Source of the DNA: DATMNI01 sp963817515
GTDB taxonomy: Bacteria > Acidobacteriota > Terriglobia > Bryobacterales > Bryobacteraceae
Length of the DNA: 64,000 nt
Assembly (NCBI GenBank): GCA_963817515.1
Contig: CAWFPJ010000014.1
Location: forward strand, 124,001-188,000
Reading direction: 5' to 3'
How positions within the stretch are numbered: the first letter of the stretch is position 1; every line of letters starts with the position of its first letter. Under the pieces are notes generated by a model that searched no databases, was not told the DNA's origin, and saw only the letters and a program-made list of their open reading frames with translations. Shown piece by piece: positions 56,196 to 64,000 of the stretch. The translations under genes and the position numbers were made by a program.

Positions 56196-59100
56196 TCACG
56201 ATGTTTCCTCTGGCTTTGTTTCCCATTTCACGATCTTTAAGTCCAATACCGCGATGCTGTAGAGCACCGGAACCAGCAGAAGCGTGATAAACGTCGCAAC
56301 GGCCAGCCCTCCGATCTGCGCGTAGCACAAAGGCTGCCACAGCGGCCCTCCGTGACTTGTGAGCGGCAACAGCGCAAGGATTGTCGCGCACACCGTGATC
56401 AGGACTGGCCGCAGCCGTTCGATTCCCGCGTCGCGAATGGCCTGCTCGAAGGGTTCGCCCTTCTCGTGCATTTCTTCGATGAAATCAAATAGCACAATCA
56501 CGTGACTGACAATCACGCCGATCAAGCTCGCGATTCCGAGGAACGCCATGAATCCAAAAGGAGATCCCATGATCGCGAGGCATATTAACGCTCCCACTAC
56601 GCCGTAAGGCGCCGCTGCGAGAACCAGAAACGGCTTCACGGCGTTGCCGAATTGCAGTAACAACGCCGCATATATTCCGACAATCGAAATGAGCAAAACT
56701 CTCGACAGATTTGAGAAACCGGCGTCCTGCTTAGCCTTCTCACCGCCGATTTGCATGCGGTAGCCAGCCGGCAAGGCCTTTTGGAAGGCGGTAAGTTGCG
56801 GCATCGCGCGGCTCAACACCTCTGACGGTAGAACGCCCGGCTGCGGGAAAACATGCACGCCGATCGTGCGGAAGTGCTCCTGGCGGCGAATGCGCTCGGT
56901 CACCATCTCATTCGCGACCGATGAAACCGTCCGCAGCGGGACCTTCTGCGGTCCTTGTGAGGAGTAAACGTACAGGTTCTCCACATCCGAAAGTTGGGCG
57001 CGCTCCTGTGACCGCAATCGTGCGATCACTGGGATTTGCTGGTTGCCTTCGCGCAGTGTGGTCACGGCCACGCCGCTCATTGCCGCTGTCGTAGACGCCG
57101 CAACGTCGCGATTAGTGATGCCGGCAAGGTTCGCACGGTCCGGGTTGATTTTCAACTTCACCTCGGGGCTTTCCTCGAACCAGTCGTTCTGGACAACCTG
57201 AACGCCGCGGATCGGCCGCAGAATATCTTGTACCCGTCCGGCGAGTACTCGCAATTGCTCGTTGTCTGCCGATTCCTGTTTCGGATCGGCATCGGATGTC
57301 CCGGAGACCTGTACCTCAACAGGAAACTCCACAGGATTCGTTTGCAGTTGGCGAACGGTAACGAAGGCGCCCGCAATTTCTCTAGAGAGAGTGGACTGCA
57401 ATTGAGCGATTACTCCGGGCGTCGCTTCCTTGTCCGATAACTGAATCAGGACCTGTGCATAGTTATGTTGCTGTTGTTCAGGCGAGACCGAAAACCAGAA
57501 TCTCGGTCCACCGCCACCAACGAACGTCGTGACGGATTCAAGCAGCGCCGGTGAATCCTTCCGCGAATGGCCTTGCTCGTACTCGCTTACCACCTTCCGC
57601 ACAACTGATTCAACGCGTTGTGAAGTGTTGTTGGTGAGCGATAGCGGCGCGTCGTTGGGAAGCCATACGTCCACATACGACCAATATTGGACGTCCTCCG
57701 GGAAGAACTGGCTCTTCAGTTTGGTGGCTATCAGTCCTCCGCCAGCAAGAAACAGCATGGAGAGAGCTAGTACCGCCCAACGGTGTTGAATCGCTCTTCC
57801 CGCCAGCCGGTTGTACATTCCATAGAACCCGCGTTGGCGCCGGTCTTCGATAGTGGGCTCCGGGTTCTTCGCCGGCCGAAGCAGGTAATAGCCGAGTAAC
57901 GGAATGAAAGTCATCGAGACAAGGCGCGATGAGACCAGAGCGGCCGTCATCACGATGGGAAGGCTGTACAAGAAATCACCTGTGCTTCCCGTGAGCATCA
58001 GGAACGGAAGGTAGGCAATGATATTCGTCGCGGTTGCATAGAGAATTGCGCGCGCTAGTTTTGTGGGCCCGACCCACGCAGCGTGAATTCGCGGAATCCC
58101 TCCAGCGAGCGCGCGCTTGATCGCGTCGTTTGCAACCACGGGATTGTCGACCAGCAAACCGAGCGCAATGATTAGCGTTGCGACCGACACTTGCTGCAAG
58201 TCGATGTGAACCAGGTTCGCCATACCGAACGTCATCGCTAGGGTAATCGGCATCGACAGCGCCATTAGCAACGCGGAGCGCCATTCCCAGAACCCGATCA
58301 ACGCAATTAAGACGACCAGTCCGATGGCTTCGTATAGCGCTTCCATGAATAGATCGATATTCTCTTTCACTTGCAGCGGCTGATCCGAGGTGCGAGCGAT
58401 GACCAGATCCGGAGGCAATGCAGCGCGCACCTGCTTCATCTTCTCGTCGACAGCGGCGCCGAACTTCTGGATTTGCTCCCCGGACCGCATGTAAATGGCG
58501 AGCGTGATGGCTCGGCTGCGGTGAGGCTGGCCTTTCTTGTCGAACCAGGAATAGAAATTCAGGTAGTTCGCCGGGCTTTGATACGCGCGGCTGATCTGAA
58601 CCATATCGCGCAGATAGATGGGCGAGCCCGCAGTCGACGACGCCACGAAAACATTTCCGATGGAGCGTGCATCCTCGAACTGGCCGGAGGGGTCGATTTG
58701 AATCTCACGCCCACCGGCTTCGATCGAGCCCCCTGGCAGCGTGATGTTCCGCGCAAGCAGCACACGGCCCAGATCCGTCACTTGTAGTCCGTAGGAAGCC
58801 AGCCGCTCCTGAGAATAGTCCAGGTACACTGCCTGAGGCAGCACACCCCTTCGCTCAACTCGCGAAGTCTGTGCGACTCCGAGCAGCGAGCGCGAGATGA
58901 GGTCTGTGTAATCGTCGAGTTGCGCGTAGGAATACTTCAACCCCGCTGCCGTCGCGAGCCTTTGACGCGTCTGCTCGACGCCGCGGATGATTACCCGCGC
59001 AGATATATCAGGATCAAATTCGGATTCTTGGAAGTTCGTCCCGATATAGTGTTCAAGGTAGGCGGAGAGAGTTTTGTCATCGTACTTTGTGACGCCGTCG

Positions 59101-59834
59101 ACTCCAATGAACCCGCGCCCCGCCACAAGTTTCGCCTGCTCGATCACGTTGTCGCGTTCCGCACTGCGCCGGAATCCTTCTGTTGCCTGGGTCATAGCAG
59201 TTTCGGAAAGCGACAACGGGAATGTATAGATGATGCTTACCGGCTGTAGTTCAGAACGGCCCGCGGCCGATCGCGCCGCGCGAATTGCTTCTTCTACTGA
59301 TCGGGCGCGCATCTCGATCTGAAGATCGTCAACGGGAGGGCTGGCCACAGTCATCATGAGCGCTGCCGTATCGCCAAAGTCGCTCTGGAATTGCACGCCC
59401 GTTGCGCCGGCCGGAAGTTGCGGCCCCAGGCTCTGAAGCTTCAGGTTGATGTCACTGAATTGTTCGCGGCTGTCGTGAGTGTCTTCCGAAAGCTGGACGT
59501 AGACGAAGGATGCGCCGGGGAGAGAGATCGACTTAATCCCATAGTCGTCAGGCCCCGCTGGGTGAATTGTCTTGTTCTGCGCAATCGTCTGCTCGATGGG
59601 CCGCGTGATCAGTTGCTCGACCTGCTGAGCGGTTGCTCCTGGCCATTGGCAGGCAGCCACTGCCACGCGCACCGGTATCTCCGGGTCCTTACGCTGCGGC
59701 ATAGAGAAGAAACCATAAACTCCCCACGCGACGGCGCCGAGCAGCGCGGCCCAGGCAATTTGGCGGTGCTCGACGAAATAGCGGGAGGTGTTATGCGTGT
59801 GCTCGATCAATTCTGTATCGGATGTGTGCGGCAT
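56196..59834 (-). CDS. RND efflux pump permease (AcrB-like)
   Basis: A 1212-residue inner-membrane pump, somewhat longer than AcrB (about 1050). It has the RND layout: first helix IAWAALLGAVAWGVYGFFSM, porter domain, helices FWEWRSALLMALSMPITLAMTFGMANLV and AALLLQFGNAVKPFLVLAAAPYGVVGAL, and a C-terminal ALIGVIVSHVIVLFDFIEEM-like helix. The proton relay positions are in the VIIALGLLVDNPVVANDAIKRAL helix (Asp-Asn pair). It exports small molecules or metals, the class not clear from sequence. It ends the four-gene operon with TolC-like, adaptor and sigma-54 regulator genes. Confidence 0.9.
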   Translation of the reverse strand: MPHTSDTELIEHTHNTSRYFVEHRQIAWAALLGAVAWGVYGFFSMPQRKDPEIPVRVAVAACQWPGATAQQVEQLITRPIEQTIAQNKTIHPAGPDDYGIKSISLPGASFVYVQLSEDTHDSREQFSDINLKLQSLGPQLPAGATGVQFQSDFGDTAALMMTVASPPVDDLQIEMRARSVEEAIRAARSAAGRSELQPVSIIYTFPLSLSETAMTQATEGFRRSAERDNVIEQAKLVAGRGFIGVDGVTKYDDKTLSAYLEHYIGTNFQESEFDPDISARVIIRGVEQTRQRLATAAGLKYSYAQLDDYTDLISRSLLGVAQTSRVERRGVLPQAVYLDYSQERLASYGLQVTDLGRVLLARNITLPGGSIEAGGREIQIDPSGQFEDARSIGNVFVASSTAGSPIYLRDMVQISRAYQSPANYLNFYSWFDKKGQPHRSRAITLAIYMRSGEQIQKFGAAVDEKMKQVRAALPPDLVIARTSDQPLQVKENIDLFMEALYEAIGLVVLIALIGFWEWRSALLMALSMPITLAMTFGMANLVHIDLQQVSVATLIIALGLLVDNPVVANDAIKRALAGGIPRIHAAWVGPTKLARAILYATATNIIAYLPFLMLTGSTGDFLYSLPIVMTAALVSSRLVSMTFIPLLGYYLLRPAKNPEPTIEDRRQRGFYGMYNRLAGRAIQHRWAVLALSMLFLAGGGLIATKLKSQFFPEDVQYWSYVDVWLPNDAPLSLTNNTSQRVESVVRKVVSEYEQGHSRKDSPALLESVTTFVGGGGPRFWFSVSPEQQQHNYAQVLIQLSDKEATPGVIAQLQSTLSREIAGAFVTVRQLQTNPVEFPVEVQVSGTSDADPKQESADNEQLRVLAGRVQDILRPIRGVQVVQNDWFEESPEVKLKINPDRANLAGITNRDVAASTTAAMSGVAVTTLREGNQQIPVIARLRSQERAQLSDVENLYVYSSQGPQKVPLRTVSSVANEMVTERIRRQEHFRTIGVHVFPQPGVLPSEVLSRAMPQLTAFQKALPAGYRMQIGGEKAKQDAGFSNLSRVLLISIVGIYAALLLQFGNAVKPFLVLAAAPYGVVGALICLAIMGSPFGFMAFLGIASLIGVIVSHVIVLFDFIEEMHEKGEPFEQAIRDAGIERLRPVLITVCATILALLPLTSHGGPLWQPLCYAQIGGLAVATFITLLLVPVLYSIAVLDLKIVKWETKPEETS

Positions 59835-59846
59835 GGGTTCGATCCT

Positions 59847-61091
59847 TTAAGGAAGTACGCGCACTTCCTGGCCATCCCGCACGAGCGAGCCGCCCAGGGC
59901 GATAACGCGCTGGCCGGCTCCCAAGCCGCCGGTCACTTCGATCGAGTTGCCGAGCGTCTGGCCGATTTGGATTTCTTGCGCTTGCGCATACGTTTTCCCG
60001 TCGCGGGGAACCAGCCGAAAAACTGCGAAACCGTTTGGATCCGACGGAGCCTTCACCACCGCGCTCAGAGGAACAACGAGGCGCGACGTCGGATTGCGGA
60101 CGACTCCGAGCACTAGAGAGCCAATCATGCCGGGTCTCACATCGTCGTGTGCATTGTCGAGTGTTACTTCGATCGCGAAGACGCGGGTCTTCGAGTCTGC
60201 CTGGCGTGAGATCGCCGTCACCACACCCTGCAGTGGGTGCTCTACCACATCGAATGATATGGGTAATTTCTGTCCCAGGCGCACCATCTTGAGACTGGAA
60301 TCCGGCACGGCGAATTCCGCCTTGACCAAATGTGTATCCATCATGCTGAAGCCGACGGTTGCGTTACTCACCAGAGTTCCTCGATCGACGTTCCGAACGG
60401 AGATCCACCCGCCGAACGGAGCCCGCACAGACGTGTCACTCAGGGAGAGTTTGGTCTCATCTAGCGCGGCCCGCGCATGCGCCACAGCCGCCTCTGCTCC
60501 TTTGACCGAGGCCTCCGCCGCTTTCACCGAGGCCTCCGCCGCTTTCACCGCCGCTGCGGTCGATTCGTAGCGCCCTTTCGCCTGATCGAACTGGGGTTTC
60601 ACCAGGCTCGATGATTGGAACAGGCTGGTCGCGCGCGTATATTCAATCTCCGCCTCGTTGAAGTTGGCCCGAGCCTGTGCCAGCTGGGCCTCAGCCTGCC
60701 CTAGTTGCGCCTCGACCTGTGCCCGTTGTGCCTCAGATTGCGCAAGCTGTGCTGCTACCTGGTCGACGCGCTGTTGATAATCTATGGTGCGCACCAGGGC
60801 AAGTTCGGTGTCCCTGCCGACTGGATCTCCCGCTTGAACGTCGCGCATGCGGCCGTCGGCGCCGCGTACCTGATGAATCCGCTCGATGAGCCCCGCGGAC
60901 TTGAACGCGAGGTCGACCTGCGCGATCGGCGCGATCGTCGCCGAATAGCGTTGTGACGTGTCCGGTTGAATCGTGTCCACGGTGCCTCCGCTCACAGTCT
61001 GCACCGATGGCTCGATTACGGGTTGCTTCTGACAGCCCACCACCAACAACAAGGCTGTGGCGAACGTCGAGCTGAGACATCTTCGTCGCAT
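59847..61091 (-). CDS. RND efflux periplasmic adaptor lipoprotein
   Basis: A 414-residue membrane-fusion protein. A lipobox (LLVVGC, Cys20) marks a lipoprotein anchored in the inner membrane. The hairpin domain is a long coiled-coil of Ala/Glu-rich repeats: LAQSEAQRAQVEAQLGQAEAQLAQAR and AAVKAAEASVKAAEASVKGAEAAVAHAR. The beta-barrel and lipoyl domains flank it (GGWISVRNVDRGTLV, LGQKLPISFDVVEHPLQGVV). It links the RND pump to the TolC-like channel. The ATG at 61091 gives the lipobox; an upstream start at 61169 is less likely. It overlaps nothing, with 12 bases to the pump gene and 1 base to the TolC-like gene. Confidence 0.9.
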   Translation of the reverse strand: MRRRCLSSTFATALLLVVGCQKQPVIEPSVQTVSGGTVDTIQPDTSQRYSATIAPIAQVDLAFKSAGLIERIHQVRGADGRMRDVQAGDPVGRDTELALVRTIDYQQRVDQVAAQLAQSEAQRAQVEAQLGQAEAQLAQARANFNEAEIEYTRATSLFQSSSLVKPQFDQAKGRYESTAAAVKAAEASVKAAEASVKGAEAAVAHARAALDETKLSLSDTSVRAPFGGWISVRNVDRGTLVSNATVGFSMMDTHLVKAEFAVPDSSLKMVRLGQKLPISFDVVEHPLQGVVTAISRQADSKTRVFAIEVTLDNAHDDVRPGMIGSLVLGVVRNPTSRLVVPLSAVVKAPSDPNGFAVFRLVPRDGKTYAQAQEIQIGQTLGNSIEVTGGLGAGQRVIALGGSLVRDGQEVRVLP

Positions 61092-61092
61092 T

Positions 61093-62442
61093 TCAGTTCC
61101 TCCCCAACGCGAAATCAAAGCTCGCCTTCGCGCTCCAGAAAGCCGCCAGGGCTTTCTGATAGTCAGCATCGGCCTGAGCCACCGCCGCCTCTTGCTGCAA
61201 GACGTCCGATAGCAACGCAGCCTTTTGACCGTACCGATTTGTCACCACGCGCAGTTTTTCCCGTTCCGCTTCCTGCGCAAGTGCACTGGTGTCGACGAGC
61301 GCTCGTGTCTGCGCCAACTGCCGAAACTTGGCCTTCACCTCGACCATCACTTGCTGCTCAGCGTCCTGCTGAGTCAGCGTGGTCTGCTTGACTGAATCCT
61401 TCAACGCCTCGATTTTGTGCCGCTTCTGCCCCCAGTCAAACGGCTGCCACTGCAGAACAAATCCGGCCTGCAAGACATTCTGTGGCAGTAGGCTTACATT
61501 GGGCAGCGACAAATACGTGAAGCCCACGCTGAAATCGGGGATGTACTCGGCGCGTTGCCGTCGCACTTCGACTTCCGCTTTCTTCGTTTGGATGCGCGCC
61601 TCCCGAATCTCCGGGCGCTGACGTAGAGCTTCCTGCCGCGCGGCCGCGATGTCGACTTCTGCGCCGGCCGGCACAGGTTGCGTCTCTACGGAGAACCCCG
61701 TGTCCAGGTCGCGGCCGAGTAACTGATTCAGCGATTCCTTCTGGCTCTCCAGTGAATCCCGCAACGTCAGGAGCTGGTAACGCTGCTGGCTCAACTTCGC
61801 CTTAACGGCCAGGCTGTCCCCCTTTAGGGCCGTCTGTTCAGCCAGGTTCCGGTCTGTCTCGGCCTGTAGATCCGCCAGATACTTAACATTCGCTTCTGCG
61901 CTCGCGACCTGACTCTGCGTTTGTGCGATTTGATAATAAGAATCGCGGACGGAATGCGCTGTGTTCTGTCTCTGCTGTCGGAGGCTTTCCTGCGCAAGTT
62001 CCTCGCCGAGTTTTGATTCGAGGACTGCCAGGTGAATCTTCCAGAGTTGGGAAAGTGGCTGAGTCACCTGTCCGAGGCCAAGCCCGGTAAAGTTCTGCGG
62101 CGTCTTGATCTTCGCATTTTGTCCGGGAATCGGGCCAATTCCCGGATAGGTACCCAATGTTCCTTGCGGAATCGTGAAATTGATGGAATTGAGAGCTTCG
62201 CCGCCAAGGAAGTAAATCTGAAAGTGCGGCAACCGTTGCGTCTTTACGTCGGCGGTCCCCTCGCCGGCGCGGCTCACATCAAGGGCGCTGGACTGCACCC
62301 GTCGATTGTTCTTCATGGCCGCCGCTACGGCATCGTCGATGGTAAGAACAGGAGGAGGCGCCGGCTGCGCCCTGGAGTAGTTTCCTGCCGCCACGAGCAA
62401 CAATAAAATACTGATCGAAGCGGGAATTCTTGGAGTGCTCAT
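61093..62442 (-). CDS. TolC-like outer-membrane efflux protein
   Basis: A 449-residue protein with a signal peptide (MSTPRIPASISILLLLVAAGNYSRAQ) and two OEP domains of TolC-type coiled-coil helices: TIDDAVAAAMKNNRRVQSSALDVSRAGEGTADVKTQRLPHFQIY and LTQQDAEQQVMVEVKAKFRQLAQTRALVDTSALAQEAEREKLRVV. It forms the channel in the outer membrane for the RND pump. The ATG at 62442 was chosen because the signal peptide begins there and an AAAGGA ribosome-binding site precedes it. An upstream extension to 62736 looks like the reversed end of the regulator gene. Confidence 0.9.
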   Translation of the reverse strand: MSTPRIPASISILLLLVAAGNYSRAQPAPPPVLTIDDAVAAAMKNNRRVQSSALDVSRAGEGTADVKTQRLPHFQIYFLGGEALNSINFTIPQGTLGTYPGIGPIPGQNAKIKTPQNFTGLGLGQVTQPLSQLWKIHLAVLESKLGEELAQESLRQQRQNTAHSVRDSYYQIAQTQSQVASAEANVKYLADLQAETDRNLAEQTALKGDSLAVKAKLSQQRYQLLTLRDSLESQKESLNQLLGRDLDTGFSVETQPVPAGAEVDIAAARQEALRQRPEIREARIQTKKAEVEVRRQRAEYIPDFSVGFTYLSLPNVSLLPQNVLQAGFVLQWQPFDWGQKRHKIEALKDSVKQTTLTQQDAEQQVMVEVKAKFRQLAQTRALVDTSALAQEAEREKLRVVTNRYGQKAALLSDVLQQEAAVAQADADYQKALAAFWSAKASFDFALGRN

Positions 62443-62521
62443 CCCGGCAATCCTTTCTTTATCGGGCATAGCCTTTCTTGCCGCTCGGAAATCTGTGTCA
62501 ACCCGTGGGACGCACTGATCG

Positions 62522-63598
62522 TCATTCCTGACGGAAGCTTGACACTTGCTGCCACTGCGCCGTTTCTCGTCCGCCCGCGTCTTCACCAACACACCCAGCG
62601 GCACCCACAGCTGCGACCCTTTCCTGGGAAATTCCAAGCTTGCGCATCCGATAGAGCAAAGTCGTGCGGGCCAGGCCGAGGCGGGCGGCTGCGCCATTCC
62701 GCCCTCCCACCACCCCGTTGGTCCGCCGCAGCACATTCAGGATGTGCGCACGCGCTGCTTCGTCGAGGGTGCGGACGGAGATTGGTGCCTCGCTCCTATT
62801 CTCGTGTTCGAACTGGCTGGACGGGAGGTGTAGCTCTGGCCCGGTAGCCATGATGACCCCACGCTCGATGACATTCTGTAATTCGCGTATGTTGCCCGGC
62901 CAATCGTGTTGCTCAAGGATTTCCATGGCCTCACTTGAAATCGGGCCAATCTCCTTTTGCATGCGAAATGCAAATTTGTGAACAAAGTGCTGCACAAGGA
63001 GCGGAATGTCTTCCACACGCTCCCGTAGAGGAGGAAGGGAAATCGGGAACACATTGAGCCGATAGAACAGATCCGCTCGGAACCGGTGGTCTCGCACCAT
63101 TTGCAGTAGATTTTGGTTCGTGGCTGCCACGATGCGGACGTCGACGCGGATTGTACGCGTGCTGCCGAGCCTTTCAAATTCCTGTTCCTGGAGAACTCGC
63201 AAGAGCTTGGGCTGCAGTTCCAGCGGCAAATCGCCGATCTCATCCAGAAAGAGCGTTCCTGTGTCCGCGTGTTCAAAGCGGCCGGTCGTTTGAGTCAGAG
63301 CCCCGGTATAGGCTCCACGCTCGTGACCGAACAGGTCGCTTTCGAGGAGACCGCCCGGCATGGCAGCGCAGTTTAATGTTACAAATGGACGAAGTCTTCG
63401 CAGGCTTTCCTCGTGGATGGCCCTTGCGACGATTTCCTTCCCCGTGCCGGTTTCACCGCGGATCAGAACTGCCGAATCGGTTCGAGCCACCATCTGTAAG
63501 GAGTTCCAGACGTGCCGAAGCCCCTGGTCGGAGCCAATGAGTTCATGTTTGGCTCTGCACTGGTTCAGCGGGATGACATTCATATTGTTAGCGGCCAA
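62522..63598 (-). CDS. Sigma-54-dependent activator heading the RND operon
   Basis: A 358-residue enhancer-binding protein. It has Walker A GETGTGKE (48-55), sigma-54 contact loop GAYTGA (95-100, Tyr instead of the usual Phe), Walker B LFLDEIGDL, LRERVEDIPLL and a C-terminal Fis-type helix-turn-helix (GAAARLGLARTTLLYRMRKLG). A further 35 residues (ISQERVAAVGAAGCVGED) extend past the usual end. It lacks any N-terminal sensor domain; only about 20 residues precede the AAA+ domain. It lies 79 bases upstream of the TolC-like gene on the same strand and probably controls the pump. No clear -24/-12 promoter was seen in the 79-base gap. Confidence 0.88.
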   Translation of the reverse strand: MAANNMNVIPLNQCRAKHELIGSDQGLRHVWNSLQMVARTDSAVLIRGETGTGKEIVARAIHEESLRRLRPFVTLNCAAMPGGLLESDLFGHERGAYTGALTQTTGRFEHADTGTLFLDEIGDLPLELQPKLLRVLQEQEFERLGSTRTIRVDVRIVAATNQNLLQMVRDHRFRADLFYRLNVFPISLPPLRERVEDIPLLVQHFVHKFAFRMQKEIGPISSEAMEILEQHDWPGNIRELQNVIERGVIMATGPELHLPSSQFEHENRSEAPISVRTLDEAARAHILNVLRRTNGVVGGRNGAAARLGLARTTLLYRMRKLGISQERVAAVGAAGCVGEDAGGRETAQWQQVSSFRQE

Positions 63599-64000
63599 AT
63601 TTCACTCCAGGATTCATAGAGAGATACGATCAAACCTTGCATTCATGTGCCTCCTGGATATCCTCGCGAACGGTGCCCCGACGGCCCCTGACGGGCGCAT
63701 GCATATTGCTTTCCCGTGATTTCGGATGGGCAGATGACGCAAGACTTGTGAGACACCGGACCCTTGGTCTTACGTCGGTGCCGGGCTGGAAATTCCTAAC
63801 GGAACGGATCATGACTGCGGTCATTGTCCCCAGGTTCTCTTGTTGTTCTCACTGATTGTGTAACCAGTTCCGCCTTCGAACAACCCCGAATCGAGCCTGC
63901 TTATTCACTGGATAGTGGAGTCTTGGGCTACTCCTTAGAGTGATGGAGGGCGGGTTTACCGGTCCGGAATATTGATGCGTTGTCTACCGAAGAGGCGCGC
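63599..64000. other. Spacer upstream of the sigma-54 regulator, no gene recognised
   Basis: About 400 bases to the window edge. It should hold the promoter of the regulator-pump operon on the minus strand. A frame at 63637-63855 (plus) codes 72 residues without a recognisable family and is probably not a gene. The last 100 bases could belong to a gene beyond the edge, which cannot be judged. Confidence 0.5.

Noticed and set aside
62443..62521. Sigma-54 promoter (-24 GG / -12 GC) between the regulator and the TolC-like gene
   Set aside because: I saw no GG-N10-GC pattern with the wider TGGCAC-N5-TTGC context. A TTGACA-like -35 is present on the minus strand, but no matching -10.
63637..63855. 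72-codon open frame at the right end
   Set aside because: No recognisable domain, no ribosome-binding site and a chance-length frame in the spacer.

Overview
The window looks like a chromosome segment of a soil-type Acidobacterium, most likely of the Solibacter/Bryobacter group. This is an inference from gene content. The pointers are a 1126-residue Oar-like TonB-dependent receptor, exported DUF1549/DUF1553, DUF1501, DUF1552 and DUF1592-type proteins with heme-c motifs, several Tat-exported sugar and amidohydrolase proteins, squalene-hopene cyclase, and high-GC DNA. No tRNA, rRNA, CRISPR array or intact insertion sequence was seen.

Layout. 0-4 kb: selD, an exported phospholipase B-like Ntn-hydrolase, a small degenerate HisKA-like protein and tsaD. 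4-8 kb: a minus-strand operon of two HtrA-like S1C proteases and a LuxR-type regulator whose receiver has lost its phospho-acceptor, then a stand-alone penicillin-binding transpeptidase. 8-13.8 kb: HAD phosphatase, small membrane proteins, MBL hydrolase, DUF4159 protein, L-2-hydroxyglutarate oxidase and a sigma-54 activator. 13.8-14.4 kb: a repeat-rich intergenic block. 14.4-18.3 kb: xdhC, a mocA-like gene and an AsmA-like gene. 18.3-23.6 kb: two exported prenyltransferase-fold proteins, S1/P1 nuclease, a peptidase remnant, an amidohydrolase and a small membrane protein. 23.6-33 kb: two MacB-like permeases without an ATPase, an ABC-F protein, YceH, squalene-hopene cyclase and glycogen debranching enzyme. 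33-40.7 kb: two converging clusters of planctomycete/acidobacterial-type exported heme-c and DUF proteins. 40.7-50.7 kb: pirin, DUF4126, an exported carbohydrate module and the Oar-like receptor.

50.7-54 kb is different in character. It holds an ECF sigma factor with a membrane-protein partner and a run of broken genes joined to each other: a gluconolactonase tail, a polysaccharide deacetylase head, a short-chain dehydrogenase and a sigma-54 AAA+ fragment. 54-63.6 kb has a second ECF sigma factor, a histidine kinase with a cyclic-nucleotide-binding-like domain, and a four-gene minus-strand operon: sigma-54 activator, TolC-like channel, RND adaptor and RND pump.

A striking property of the window is that at least six otherwise well-conserved genes are each split by a one-base shift (near 5338, 10700, 17464, 18648, 25475 and 38738; possibly also 13807). 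Both halves of each keep the family signature, so read or assembly errors are the first explanation. The decayed genes at 53-54 kb differ, because they combine truncation, fusion and frameshift.

The best candidates for unusual biology are the protease/pseudo-receiver operon, the tandem exported prenyltransferase-fold proteins, the orphan PEP-CTERM tail near 42.3 kb and the sensorless sigma-54 regulator heading the RND operon. I did not find a clearly new defence or mobile system.
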